A stretch of 21,756 nt of DNA from an uncultured Eubacterium sp. (GTDB lineage: Bacteria > Bacillota > Clostridia > Lachnospirales > Lachnospiraceae), in assembly GCA_900547255.1 (NCBI GenBank), contig URGC01000036.1:1-21756 (forward strand), written 5' to 3'. The notes under the pieces are model-generated. The model saw nothing but the letters and a program-made list of their open reading frames with translations. It ran no database searches and was not told the origin of the DNA. How positions within the stretch are numbered: the stretch's first letter is position 1; each line of letters begins with the position of its first letter. The translations under genes and the position numbers were made by a program. This document shows, piece after piece, positions 7,099-15,131 of this stretch.

Positions 7099-7646
7099 GC
7101 ATTCGCTTTATGCCAGAAATCAACCGGCTCATACTCCTGAAGCTTTGCCAGGAATCCAAGCCTGCCAAGTTCCTCCTGAATAAGGTCAAGTGTCTGCTCA
7201 TCTTCCGCAACCACAGTGTGATAATGATACCCGGATGTGACATTTTTAAGAAGACTGCTCTTGCCACTCGCAATCTCTTCCATATATTTCTTAATATCCC
7301 TTCTTGAATGGATATTCATATCAGCCCTTATAACACCATACACCTTGTGATATACGAATACATCCCTTATCCATCCGCCAAGGTCAACTATAGCTTCAAG
7401 CTCTGTCTCAACCTCATCATCCTCATGAAATACCTTGAGTATACGGCTGTACTCCTGCTTGTCATTAATAACATACCCACGGTTAGTAGAGAATATATCC
7501 ACATCCTTTGCGCGGATAAGTGCTATATCCTGCACAATGACCTGACGGCTTACATCAAGAATCTGCGCGAGCTGCGTTCCCGCAACCGGGCTTGATGAAT
7601 GTTTAAGTATGTCGATTATCTGCTTTCTTCTCTCATCGCCATTCAT
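7095..7646 (-). CDS. niaR: NAD biosynthesis repressor NiaR (HTH-11 plus 3H domain)
   Basis: This 183-residue repressor of NAD synthesis and niacin salvage genes responds to nicotinic acid, as known for the NiaR/YrxA family. Residues 1-60 are the winged HTH (RRKQIIDILKHSSSPVAGTQLAQILDVSRQVIVQDIALIR). Residues about 70-180 form the 3H domain with its conserved histidines: His74, His100, His113, and the HYH pair His141/His143. His74, Glu82, His141 and His143 have the spacing of the nickel ligands reported for the Thermotoga homologue. It is the last gene of nadA-nadB-nadC-niaR, 49 nt after nadC, so the repressor is made from the operon it likely controls. Confidence 0.95.
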   Translation of the reverse strand: MNGDERRKQIIDILKHSSSPVAGTQLAQILDVSRQVIVQDIALIRAKDVDIFSTNRGYVINDKQEYSRILKVFHEDDEVETELEAIVDLGGWIRDVFVYHKVYGVIRADMNIHSRRDIKKYMEEIASGKSSLLKNVTSGYHYHTVVAEDEQTLDLIQEELGRLGFLAKLQEYEPVDFWHKANA

Positions 7647-7695
7647 GACTGCATCTCCCCATCATATATTTGCATACTAAATGTTCACATACACG

Positions 7696-8553
7696 CTACT
7701 CAACTGGATGAAGATTTTTAAGCGAAATATCCATTATAGGTGCTGAATGTGTAAGTGCTCCACTTGATACAAAGTCTACACCAAGATCAGTTATTTTGGC
7801 AATATTATCTTTAGTAACATTTCCAGATACTTCGACCTGTGCCTTGCCAGCTATTATCTTCATAGCCTCCTGCATGTCCTCATGGCTCATGTTATCAAGC
7901 ATTATGATATCTGCTCCCGCCTCAACAGCATCCCTTACCATATCAAGATTTTCAACCTCAACCTCAATCTTTCTTACAAATGGCGCATATTCCTTAGCCA
8001 TTGTGACAGCCTGCTTAACGCCGCCTGCTGCCCCGATGTGGTTATCCTTTAAAAGCACACCGTCTGTCAGGTTATATCTGTGATTATTGCCACCGCCAAC
8101 TCTTACAGCATATTTTTCAAATATCCTGTTATTAGGTGATGTCTTTCTTGTGTCAAGAAGCTTAGTCTTAGTTCCTGTAAGGAGCTTTGAAACGCCATTA
8201 GTATATGTGGCAATTCCGCTCATTCTCTGTAAATAATTAAGAGCTGTCCTCTCTCCGCAAAGAAGCACCCTTATGTCGCCTCTTACAACTGCCATCTTCT
8301 GACCCTTTTTAACCTCGTCACCATCTTTTGCAAAAAATGTTATCTGTGTATCTTCATCAAGCAGTTCAAATGTTCTTGCAAACACCTGTAAACCACAGAT
8401 AATTCCATCTTCCTTACATATCAGCTCAACCTCACCAAGCTTTGGTTCCTGCATAACACTGTTAGTAGACACATCCTCGCTTGTTATATCCTCTTTAAGT
8501 GCCCCGAGAATAAGCGGGTCAACATTTAACTTCATAGTAACTTTATCAAACAT
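7696..8553 (-). CDS. nadC: Nicotinate-nucleotide pyrophosphorylase (quinolinate phosphoribosyltransferase)
   Basis: NadC converts quinolinate and PRPP to nicotinate mononucleotide, CO2 and PPi, the third step of de novo NAD synthesis. The 285-residue protein shows ERTALNYLQRMSGIAT at 101-116, the phosphate and quinolinate-binding DTRKTSPNNR at 134-143, VGGGNNHRYNL at 152-162, LLKDNHI, and the barrel-end SGNVTKDNI and SSGALTHS. I start it at the ATG at 8553, which has GGAG 7 nt upstream. A longer reading from a TTG at 8571 would place that Shine-Dalgarno inside the gene and is less likely. It lies 57 nt after nadB and 49 nt before niaR. Confidence 0.96.
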   Translation of the reverse strand: MFDKVTMKLNVDPLILGALKEDITSEDVSTNSVMQEPKLGEVELICKEDGIICGLQVFARTFELLDEDTQITFFAKDGDEVKKGQKMAVVRGDIRVLLCGERTALNYLQRMSGIATYTNGVSKLLTGTKTKLLDTRKTSPNNRIFEKYAVRVGGGNNHRYNLTDGVLLKDNHIGAAGGVKQAVTMAKEYAPFVRKIEVEVENLDMVRDAVEAGADIIMLDNMSHEDMQEAMKIIAGKAQVEVSGNVTKDNIAKITDLGVDFVSSGALTHSAPIMDISLKNLHPVE

Positions 8554-8560
8554 ATCAAAT

Positions 8561-8564
8561 CTCC
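8561..8564 (-). promoter_or_regulatory. Ribosome-binding site that sets the nadC start
   Basis: GGAG sits 7 nt before the ATG at 8553, within TTGGAG. The TTG of the same string is not the start codon. Confidence 0.75.
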
Positions 8565-8610
8565 AATCCAATTAGTAAACTATTATTATCTGACACTGCA
8601 TATCACGCAG

Positions 8611-9948
8611 TTATGCGTATTTCTGGCTCTCCTCATACGCCCTGTCAGCTTCTTTTATCTTGTTATTGACAAGTTCTGCATATTCCTTATCAATCGCATC
8701 CTCATCATTATATCTTGTCACATCAAATGCATCAAAATATTTTCTCTCATCCTCTGACATATTATGAGGCGCATGAGCTGTTATATCCTGTGCCGCTCTC
8801 TTTGCAAATACAAGGCTTTCAAGAAGCGAATTGCTCGCCAGTCTGTTTCTTCCATGAACCCCATTACAAGCTGTCTCCCCAACTGCATATAATTCGTTCA
8901 TACTTGTTTTACTGTCATGGTTAACCTTGATTCCGCCCATAAAATAATGCTGGGCTGGAACGACTGGAATACACTCTTTTGTTGGGTCATAACCCATATC
9001 AAGGCAATGCTGTACGATGTTAGGAAAATGTGACTTAAGTTCGTCTTCTGGAATTGTTCTCAAATCTTCCCACACAAACTCTGTGCCATCCTTCTTCATC
9101 TGCTTGCGAATCTCTTCTGTCAACAGATCTCTTGGAAGCAGTTCATTGACAAATCTGTTGCCATTCTTGTCATAAAGCTTGGCTCCCTCGCCTCTTACTG
9201 ATTCTGATATAAGAAAGCTTCTGTCCTCCTGCTTCTTAGAGAAAAATGTTGTTGGATGTATCTGCACATAGTTGATATCTTTAAGCTCTACCTCATGCTT
9301 GATTGCAATCGCAACTGCATCACCTGTAAGATGCCTGAAATTCGTTGAATGTCTGTACAGACCGCCTATACCGCCTGTAGCAAGAACAACATCGGCAGCC
9401 TCTACCTTAATGATATTGCCATCATTATCTCTTATAACTGCGCCAAGACATCTGTTATCTTTACTTATGATATCAAGCAGCCTTGTATACTCAACAATCT
9501 TAACATTAGGAAGTGTCTTAACCTTCTCTAAAAGATGGCTTGTTATCTCTTTGCCTGTGACATCCTCATGGAATATGATTCTGTTCGCAGAATGTGCCCC
9601 CTCTCTTGTGTAAGCAAGACTTCCATCTTCCTGTCTTTTAAATCTTGCACCGCATTTTACGAGGTCGTCCACAACCTCTGCTGATGAACGTATCATTATC
9701 TCGACTGACTTTTTGTCATTCTCATAATGTCCAGCTTTAAGAGTATCCTCAAAATAACTGTCGTAGTCATCTTCACTCTTTAACATGCACATTCCACCCT
9801 GCGCAAGATATGAATCACTGCTCTCACAGTCAGACTTTGTAATCATAAGAATATTCTTGTCTGACGGAAGATTCATCGCCATGTATAATCCTGAACATCC
9901 TGTTCCTGCTATCAATATGTCCGTTTTTATCAATTTATTATCTGCCAT
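8611..9948 (-). CDS. nadB: L-aspartate oxidase
   Basis: This flavoprotein oxidises L-aspartate to iminoaspartate, which NadA uses to make quinolinate. The 445-residue protein has the FAD Rossmann motif GTGCSG at 15-20, SYLAQGGM in the flavin region, the active-site ESVRGEGAKLYD and HYFMGGIKV blocks, and the C-terminal GETACNGVHGRNRLASNSLLE flavin signature of the succinate dehydrogenase/fumarate reductase family. It is about 95 residues shorter than the E. coli enzyme because the C-terminal helical domain is reduced, common in clostridia. The start is the ATG at 9948 with GGAG 6 nt upstream. A TTG at 9960 is part of that TTGGAG site, not a start. Encoded between nadA and nadC. Confidence 0.95.
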   Translation of the reverse strand: MADNKLIKTDILIAGTGCSGLYMAMNLPSDKNILMITKSDCESSDSYLAQGGMCMLKSEDDYDSYFEDTLKAGHYENDKKSVEIMIRSSAEVVDDLVKCGARFKRQEDGSLAYTREGAHSANRIIFHEDVTGKEITSHLLEKVKTLPNVKIVEYTRLLDIISKDNRCLGAVIRDNDGNIIKVEAADVVLATGGIGGLYRHSTNFRHLTGDAVAIAIKHEVELKDINYVQIHPTTFFSKKQEDRSFLISESVRGEGAKLYDKNGNRFVNELLPRDLLTEEIRKQMKKDGTEFVWEDLRTIPEDELKSHFPNIVQHCLDMGYDPTKECIPVVPAQHYFMGGIKVNHDSKTSMNELYAVGETACNGVHGRNRLASNSLLESLVFAKRAAQDITAHAPHNMSEDERKYFDAFDVTRYNDEDAIDKEYAELVNNKIKEADRAYEESQKYA

Positions 9949-9954
9949 ATTTAT

Positions 9955-9958
9955 CTCC
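9955..9958 (-). promoter_or_regulatory. Ribosome-binding site that sets the nadB start
   Basis: GGAG lies 6 nt before the ATG at 9948, in the same TTGGAGAT string seen before nadC. Confidence 0.75.
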
Positions 9959-9981
9959 AATCTGTTACAGTCACGCTGTGA

Positions 9982-10887
9982 CTACTTTGCAAGCTCTAAC
10001 ATTCTTGTTAATGGCTTCATTGCCTTTCTGGCAAGCTCTTCTTCCACAAACACTTCGTTCTTCTCTTCCTCAAGCACATCAAGGACTTTATCAAGAGTTA
10101 CCATTTTCATATTAACGCATACCTGATCCGGCTTTAATGTATACAGCTTCTTATCAGGAGCTTTTTTCTTAATCTCGCCAAATACGCCATCAACTGTTCC
10201 AATAATGAATTCATCACAATCAGTGTCAACTACATAATCAATGATACCCGATGTACTTCCAACATAATCTGCCATCTCTAACACATCTGCTGTACACTCT
10301 GGATGCGCTGCAAATTTAGCATCTGGATGATTCTTCTTAGCCTCTATAACCATATCCTTAGTTATTGCAACATGTCTTGGACAGAATCCATTATTAAGTA
10401 TGATATTCTTCTCTGGAACCTGCTTAGCCACAAAGCTTCCAAGATTCCTGTCTGGTATGAAGAAAATATTCTTATTAGGAAGATTCTTAACAATCCTTAC
10501 TGCATTAGATGATGTAACACATACGTCTGAGTATGTCTTTAATTCTGCTGTTGAATTGATGTAACAGACAACTGCAAGGTCATCATACTGCTCTCTTAAC
10601 TTTAATATCTCTTCCTTAGTCGCCATATGCGCCATAGGACAGTCTGCACCCGGCTCCGGCATGAGCACCTTCTTCCCCGGATTAAGTATCTTGGCACTCT
10701 CACCCATAAACTCAACCCCTGCAAACACAATAATATCCTGGTCAACCTTAGTCGCTACCTTGCTAAGATAAAATGAATCCCCGACATAATCCGCAACCTC
10801 CTGCACATCCTCATCAACATAGTAATGAGCAAGGATAACTGCATTCTTCTCTTTTTTCAATTTCATAATATCGCTTGTAATTGACAT
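9982..10887 (-). CDS. nadA: Quinolinate synthase
   Basis: NadA condenses iminoaspartate with dihydroxyacetone phosphate to quinolinate using a [4Fe-4S] cluster. The 301-residue product is the short three-domain clostridial/thermophile type. The three cluster cysteines are Cys83 (PGADCPMAH), Cys169 (NGFCPRH) and Cys257 (PDQVCVNMK). Substrate-site signatures include LAHYYVDEDVQEVADYVGDS near the start, YINSTAELK, HPECTADVLEMAD and GSTSGI. The first gene of the operon, it starts at ATG 10887 with GGAG about 9 nt upstream, and ends 33 nt before nadB. Its promoter carries a probable NiaR operator. Confidence 0.97.
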   Translation of the reverse strand: MSITSDIMKLKKEKNAVILAHYYVDEDVQEVADYVGDSFYLSKVATKVDQDIIVFAGVEFMGESAKILNPGKKVLMPEPGADCPMAHMATKEEILKLREQYDDLAVVCYINSTAELKTYSDVCVTSSNAVRIVKNLPNKNIFFIPDRNLGSFVAKQVPEKNIILNNGFCPRHVAITKDMVIEAKKNHPDAKFAAHPECTADVLEMADYVGSTSGIIDYVVDTDCDEFIIGTVDGVFGEIKKKAPDKKLYTLKPDQVCVNMKMVTLDKVLDVLEEEKNEVFVEEELARKAMKPLTRMLELAK

Positions 10888-10925
10888 CTGTATACTCCAA
10901 TCAAATTATATTTGTATTGTGCTAC

Positions 10926-10966
10926 AGTATACTACAAGAGTTTACAACTGACAAGACACATGTAAA
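10926..10966 (-). promoter_or_regulatory. nad operon promoter with inverted repeat across the -35
   Basis: On the minus strand TTGTCA (10949-10954), 17 nt, TATACT (10926-10931) form the promoter. The arms TTTACA (10941-10946) and TGTAAA (10961-10966) are a perfect inverted repeat with a 14-nt gap that encloses the -35. This is a natural place for NiaR to bind; I did not match it to a published NiaR consensus. Confidence 0.6.
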
Positions 10967-11044
10967 TAATTTTTGTCTATACTTTTAAAATGTTAAAAAC
11001 ACCTCTTCCCACGTATTTAACAACTTCAACACTAACGCCTTAAC

Positions 11045-11089
11045 AATAAAAAACTTCTCACAGCCATACTGTTGGCATGTGAGAAGTTT
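11045..11089 (-). terminator. Terminator after sigH
   Basis: TGTGAGAAGTTT and AAACTTCTCACA (11078-11089, 11051-11062) form a 12-bp stem with an inner GCCA/TGGC stem, then a T run on the minus strand. It begins 2 nt after the sigH stop and ends the ispF-to-sigH transcript. Confidence 0.9.
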
Positions 11090-11091
11090 CT

Positions 11092-11697
11092 TTATCTTAT
11101 TTTATTTGCTTTTGCCTTGATTCTCTGCAGCGCATTATCTATCGACTTTGCAGGTTTATCAAGTATCTGTGCTATCTGTCTGTAATCCTTTCCTTCCATA
11201 TGATAATGAAGCACCTCTTTTTCAAGGCTGCTGAGCTCCTTCTGGAGTTTTTCTTCAAATGTCCTTGTATATTCATTATCTATAAATATAAATTCAGGAT
11301 TCTGGTCAGCGGCGGGCGTTATCACGTCTGCAAGCTTCATGACATTTTCATTGTCGTCATCATTGTACGCTGGCATTTCAAATGACACATAGTTATTGAG
11401 CGGAACATTCTTCTCTCTGTTGGAAGCCGTCACCGCTGTCATTATCTGCCTGTCTATACACAGACTTGCAAATGAACAGAACGTCCCCTTGCTCTCATCA
11501 TACCCTCTGGCAGCCTTGTACAGCCCAATCATGCCCTCCTGAATGAGGTCATCACTATCACCACCAGCTATATACATCGCCTTGGCTTTCTTGCGTACCA
11601 GATTTTTATACCTGTCAAACAATGTTTCGATTGCAGTTTCATTGCCAACCCTGTACATATCTATAAGAGTTTCATCACTGCACTTCTCATAATTCAT
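11092..11697 (-). CDS. sigH: RNA polymerase sigma factor SigH (sigma-30) family
   Basis: An alternative sigma-70 factor of about 201 residues. Region 2 is clear (AMYIAGGDSDDLIQEGMIGLYKAARGYDESKGTF core-binding and -10 helices, CIDRQIMTAV), followed by the PLNNYVSFE linker typical of Bacillus SigH. Region 4 is an HTH (LEKEVLHYHMEGKDYRQIAQILDKPAKSIDNALQRIK). In Bacillus it drives transition-state and early sporulation genes. I place the start at ATG 11697, with AGAGG 9 nt upstream. An upstream ATG at 11718 lacks a ribosome site. It lies 93 nt after rlmB, the same order as in Bacillus except that the yacP gene between them is absent. Confidence 0.92.
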   Translation of the reverse strand: MNYEKCSDETLIDMYRVGNETAIETLFDRYKNLVRKKAKAMYIAGGDSDDLIQEGMIGLYKAARGYDESKGTFCSFASLCIDRQIMTAVTASNREKNVPLNNYVSFEMPAYNDDDNENVMKLADVITPAADQNPEFIFIDNEYTRTFEEKLQKELSSLEKEVLHYHMEGKDYRQIAQILDKPAKSIDNALQRIKAKANKIR

Positions 11698-11745
11698 GAA
11701 TACACCTCTGCCAATCATACAGCCACATTTAACACATATCTTAAT

Positions 11746-11774
11746 GCTGGATGCAGAAATGTTCTGCGCCCAGC
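11746..11774 (-). other. Hairpin in the rlmB-sigH gap
   Basis: GCTGG/CCAGC outer stem and GCAGAA/TTCTGC inner stem with a 2x2 internal loop and 3-nt loop. There is no T run after it on the minus strand, so it is not an obvious terminator. It could be an RNA processing or translation-control element. Confidence 0.5.
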
Positions 11775-11790
11775 TTATTTACTGATATTC

Positions 11791-12534
11791 TTATTTTTTT
11801 AATCTCTGTCTTAATATCTCGTATGCAAGCACACCTGCCGCAACAGAGGCATTAAGGGAATCTATATCACCCTTCATTGGAATAGATGCTGTAAAATCGC
11901 ATTTCTCCCTGACAAGACGGCTTACGCCGCTTCCCTCGTTACCGATAACAAGTCCGATAGGCCCTGTGAGATTGCAGTCATACATTGTATCGCCATCCAT
12001 ATCGGCGCACACAAACCACAAGCCTTCTTTTTTCAGTTCCTCTATAGTCTTGGATATATTGGTAACCTTGGCAACTGGAGTGTAATTAATCGCACCTGCT
12101 GATGTCTTTGCCACTGTAGCAGTAAGACCTACTGCGCGTCTCTTAGGTATGATAACTCCATGTGCGCCGACAAGGTTGGCTGTTCTTATGATTGCGCCAA
12201 GATTGTGAGGGTCCTCTATCTCATCCAATATGAATATAAATGGATCTTCTCCCTTACTTCTTGCGGCTTCGAGTATATCCTCAACCTCGGCATATTCATA
12301 TGCTGCTGCCTGCGCTACAACTCCCTGATGGTGTCCAGTCTTAGAAAGGCGGTCAAGACGCTCTTTGTCTATAAAATTGATAATTGTATCTGTTTTCTTT
12401 GCCTCTCTTACTATGCTGTTAACTGAACCATCCTGACAACCATCCAGTATGAACAGCTTATCTATCGTTTTACCTGAACGGAATGCCTCTAAAACCGCAT
12501 TACGTCCTTCAATAGTAAATTCTGTATATCTCAT
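11791..12534 (-). CDS. rlmB: 23S rRNA (guanosine-2'-O-)methyltransferase RlmB
   Basis: This SpoU-type (SPOUT knot) enzyme methylates the ribose of G2251 (E. coli numbering) in the ribosomal P-site loop. The 247-residue protein has an N-terminal substrate-binding domain (about 1-80) and the trefoil-knot catalytic domain. Motif 1 is DEIEDPHNLGAIIRTA (104-119, Asn111 and Arg117), motif 2 is GLVIGNEGSGVS (194-205, Glu200), and motif 3 is IPMKGDIDSLNASVA (218-232, Asn228). It starts 14 nt after mrnC behind AGGAG, part of the conserved cysS-mrnC-rlmB-sigH string. Confidence 0.96.
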   Translation of the reverse strand: MRYTEFTIEGRNAVLEAFRSGKTIDKLFILDGCQDGSVNSIVREAKKTDTIINFIDKERLDRLSKTGHHQGVVAQAAAYEYAEVEDILEAARSKGEDPFIFILDEIEDPHNLGAIIRTANLVGAHGVIIPKRRAVGLTATVAKTSAGAINYTPVAKVTNISKTIEELKKEGLWFVCADMDGDTMYDCNLTGPIGLVIGNEGSGVSRLVREKCDFTASIPMKGDIDSLNASVAAGVLAYEILRQRLKK

Positions 12535-12548
12535 TATTGTAACTCCTA

Positions 12549-12995
12549 CTACATCTCTCCAAAGCCCTGAAGTGCAATCTTAACAAGCTCCACCATTCTT
12601 GAATACTCATCATTAAGATACAGATATCCAATCAGTGCCTCAAATCCAGTTGCCCTTCTGTAATCTCCAATAGTTGCATTTTTAGCTGAAGTATATGACT
12701 TGGCATTACGTCCTCTCTTATACACAGCCTCTTCCGCGTCTGTCAGCTTATCCTCAATAATTCCGATAAGCTCCGATTGTGTCTGTGCCTTGACAAGTCC
12801 ACTCGCCATCTTATTAAGCTTATTAACAGGCATATTGCCTTTCCTGTCAAGAAGATATGTCTTAATAATTAAATCATACACACAGTCGCCTATATACGCC
12901 AATACAAGCGGAGATAACTGCTTTGGATTAGCTTTTTTCAAATCAAGCCCTTCTATAATAGCATCTGTAAGACCGACATTTAAGCTCTCTTCCAT
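12549..12995 (-). CDS. mrnC: Mini-ribonuclease III
   Basis: The 148-residue protein has an RNase III catalytic domain but no double-strand RNA-binding domain, and in Bacillus it matures the ends of 23S rRNA. Catalytic segments are LAYIGDCVYDLII (about 32-44, Asp37 and Asp41) and YRRATGFEALIGYLYL (112-127, Glu119). The QTQSELI and KRGRNAKSYTSAKNAT segments are also typical of this family. Its start overlaps the end of cysS by 16 nt and uses AAGGAG inside cysS, so translation is coupled. Confidence 0.95.
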   Translation of the reverse strand: MEESLNVGLTDAIIEGLDLKKANPKQLSPLVLAYIGDCVYDLIIKTYLLDRKGNMPVNKLNKMASGLVKAQTQSELIGIIEDKLTDAEEAVYKRGRNAKSYTSAKNATIGDYRRATGFEALIGYLYLNDEYSRMVELVKIALQGFGEM

Positions 12996-14404
12996 CTTAC
13001 TCCTTCTCTTGTATCCTCAAGTATGATTCCCTTGGCAAGAAGCTCATCTCTTATCTCGTCAGCTCTGGCAAAATTCTTGTCTTTTCTTGCCTGCTGTCTC
13101 TCTGCAATAAGAGCATCTATGTCTGAATCAAGCATTTCCTCTTTCTTCTCAACAACAAGGCCTAATATATCTGCCATATCTGTAATCTTCTTCTTCATGG
13201 CTTCAAGATATTCTACTGTATTATCCGCACTGCTGTTAGAGTTGGCATATTTAACAAGCTCAAATAATGCTGATATCGCATCTGCTGTGTTAAAGTCATC
13301 ATCCATAGCTGTCTCAAATTTGTCGTAAAATTCCTTAGTCTTGTCAATCAATGCAGCCTCATCTGCGCTCATTGAGCCAGCTTTTCCGTTGGCTGATAAA
13401 TGCTTGAGATTATCAACTGCTGTTACAATTCTGTCAAGGCTGTTCTTAGCTGCTTCCATAAGGTCACGGCTGAAATTGATAGGATTGCGGTAATGTGCGC
13501 TCAGCATGAAGAATCTGAGCACCATAAGGTCGTATTTTTCTGAAATCTCTCTTACTGTAAAGAAATTGCCAAGTGATTTTGACATTTTCTTATTGTCAAT
13601 ATTAAGAAATGCATTGTGCATCCAGTATTTTGCAAATGGAACTCCATTGGCAGCTTCTGACTGCGCTATCTCGTTCTCATGGTGAGGGAATATTAAATCC
13701 TCTCCACCTGCATGTATATCTATCTCATCGGCAAGATATTTCTTAGACATAACTGAGCATTCAATATGCCAGCCTGGACGTCCATTGCTCCATGGTGACT
13801 CCCAGAAAGGCTCCCCGTCCTTCTTAGGCTTCCACAATACGAAGTCAAGTGGGTCTTCCTTCTCGTCCTGACCTGAAACCTTAAGCTGATGCGCCTCGTC
13901 TCTATGTCCTGCTTCAAGGTCATCTATATTCTTCTTAGAAAGCTTGCCGTATCCTTCAAACTTTCTTGTTCTATAATATACTGTGCCATTCTTCTCGTAG
14001 GCATAACCCTTGTCAATAAGAGTCTGAATCATATCTATCATGCCAGGAATTTCCTGTGTTGCAAGTGGATGTGTAGTAGCTGGCTTGATATTCATGCCTT
14101 CCATATCCTTCTTGCACTCTGCGATATATCTCTTTGAGATTTCTTCTGCTGTAACGCCTTCTTCTATAGCCTTTTTGATAATCTTGTCGTCTACATCTGT
14201 GAAATTAGATACATAGTTAACTTCATATCCTTTGTACTCAAGATATCTTCTTACTGTATCGAAGCATATCATTGGTCTGGCATTACCTATATGGATAAGA
14301 TTGTAAACTGTAGGTCCGCAGACATACATTTTAACTTTATTCTCTTCTAATGGGACAAATTCTTCTTTTTTTCTTGAAAGTGTATTATATATCTTCACCG
14401 TCAT
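12980..14404 (-). CDS. cysS: Cysteinyl-tRNA synthetase
   Basis: This class I synthetase attaches cysteine to tRNA-Cys. The 474-residue protein has HIGN (38-41) in place of HIGH and KMSKS at 273-277. The zinc ligands that select cysteine are all present: Cys29, Cys216, His241 and Glu245. A C-terminal anticodon-binding helical region and the EEIRDxL-like end (ADEIRDELLAKGIILEDTREGVRWK) complete the standard length. AGGAGG precedes the ATG. It lies 27 nt after cysE, which pairs cysteine synthesis with its loading onto tRNA. No T-box leader is present before it. Confidence 0.97.
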   Translation of the reverse strand: MTVKIYNTLSRKKEEFVPLEENKVKMYVCGPTVYNLIHIGNARPMICFDTVRRYLEYKGYEVNYVSNFTDVDDKIIKKAIEEGVTAEEISKRYIAECKKDMEGMNIKPATTHPLATQEIPGMIDMIQTLIDKGYAYEKNGTVYYRTRKFEGYGKLSKKNIDDLEAGHRDEAHQLKVSGQDEKEDPLDFVLWKPKKDGEPFWESPWSNGRPGWHIECSVMSKKYLADEIDIHAGGEDLIFPHHENEIAQSEAANGVPFAKYWMHNAFLNIDNKKMSKSLGNFFTVREISEKYDLMVLRFFMLSAHYRNPINFSRDLMEAAKNSLDRIVTAVDNLKHLSANGKAGSMSADEAALIDKTKEFYDKFETAMDDDFNTADAISALFELVKYANSNSSADNTVEYLEAMKKKITDMADILGLVVEKKEEMLDSDIDALIAERQQARKDKNFARADEIRDELLAKGIILEDTREGVRWKRA

Positions 14405-14431
14405 ATCCTCCTGTTTGTATCGACATTCTCA

Positions 14432-15118
14432 TTAACTGTTCTTTTTAGATGTGTTATTAACACATTCCAGACGGGATAACTCTGCTTCAAGTGTCTCAAC
14501 CCTGTCTTTTAAGAATATGTTCTCGCCCTTTAATTCATCTATATCGCACTGAACTGGATCCGGAAGATGAACCTGATCTAAGTCAATATCAACTCTCTTA
14601 TCATTAAGAACAACAATTCTTCCCGGTACACCTACAACTGTTGCATTGTCTGGAACATCACTTAAAACTACAGAGCCTGCTCCTATCTTGCAGTTGTTTC
14701 CTATGTATACTGAACCAAGCACCTTTGCACCTGCTCCAATCATAACATTGTTGCCAACTGTAGGATGACGCTTTCCCTGCTCTTTACCAGTTCCACCAAG
14801 TGTAACTCCCTGATAGAGTGTGACATTATTGCCGACAATGGCTGTCTCACCGATAACAACACCATGTCCGTGATCTATAAAGAATCCCTCGCCGATCTGT
14901 GCTCCCGGATGAATCTCTATTCCGGTCTGTCTGGCTGTCTTCTGTGATATCTTACGTGCCTTGTAATACTTTCCTTCAAGATACAGCTTATGAGCCTTTC
15001 TGTATCTTAACATAGCCTTAAAGCTTGGATAGAGAAAAACCTCCCTGTTAGTCTTAATAGCCGGGTCTCTCTCCTTAATAACAGCTATCTGCTGTTTAAC
15101 AAAATCTATATATTTCAT
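14432..15118 (-). CDS. cysE: Serine O-acetyltransferase
   Basis: CysE acetylates serine with acetyl-CoA to give O-acetylserine, the cysteine precursor. The 228-residue protein has an N-terminal helical domain (1-65) and a left-handed beta-helix of hexapeptide repeats. The active site lies in FFIDHGHGVVIGETA (79-93) and NVTLYQGVTLGGTGKEQGKRHP. A C-terminal tail at about 193-218 (DELKGENIFLKDRVETLEAEL) looks like a coiled coil, longer than in enteric CysE. I start at ATG 15118, behind AAGGGAG. An in-frame GTG at 15163 overlaps ispF and lacks support. It follows ispF by 13 nt. Confidence 0.95.
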   Translation of the reverse strand: MKYIDFVKQQIAVIKERDPAIKTNREVFLYPSFKAMLRYRKAHKLYLEGKYYKARKISQKTARQTGIEIHPGAQIGEGFFIDHGHGVVIGETAIVGNNVTLYQGVTLGGTGKEQGKRHPTVGNNVMIGAGAKVLGSVYIGNNCKIGAGSVVLSDVPDNATVVGVPGRIVVLNDKRVDIDLDQVHLPDPVQCDIDELKGENIFLKDRVETLEAELSRLECVNNTSKKNS

Positions 15119-15131
15119 GACTGCTCCCTTA

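Noticed and set aside
8554..8571. TTG start giving a longer NadC
   Set aside because: The TTG belongs to TTGGAG, the ribosome site of the ATG at 8553; the same happens before nadB at 9949-9960.
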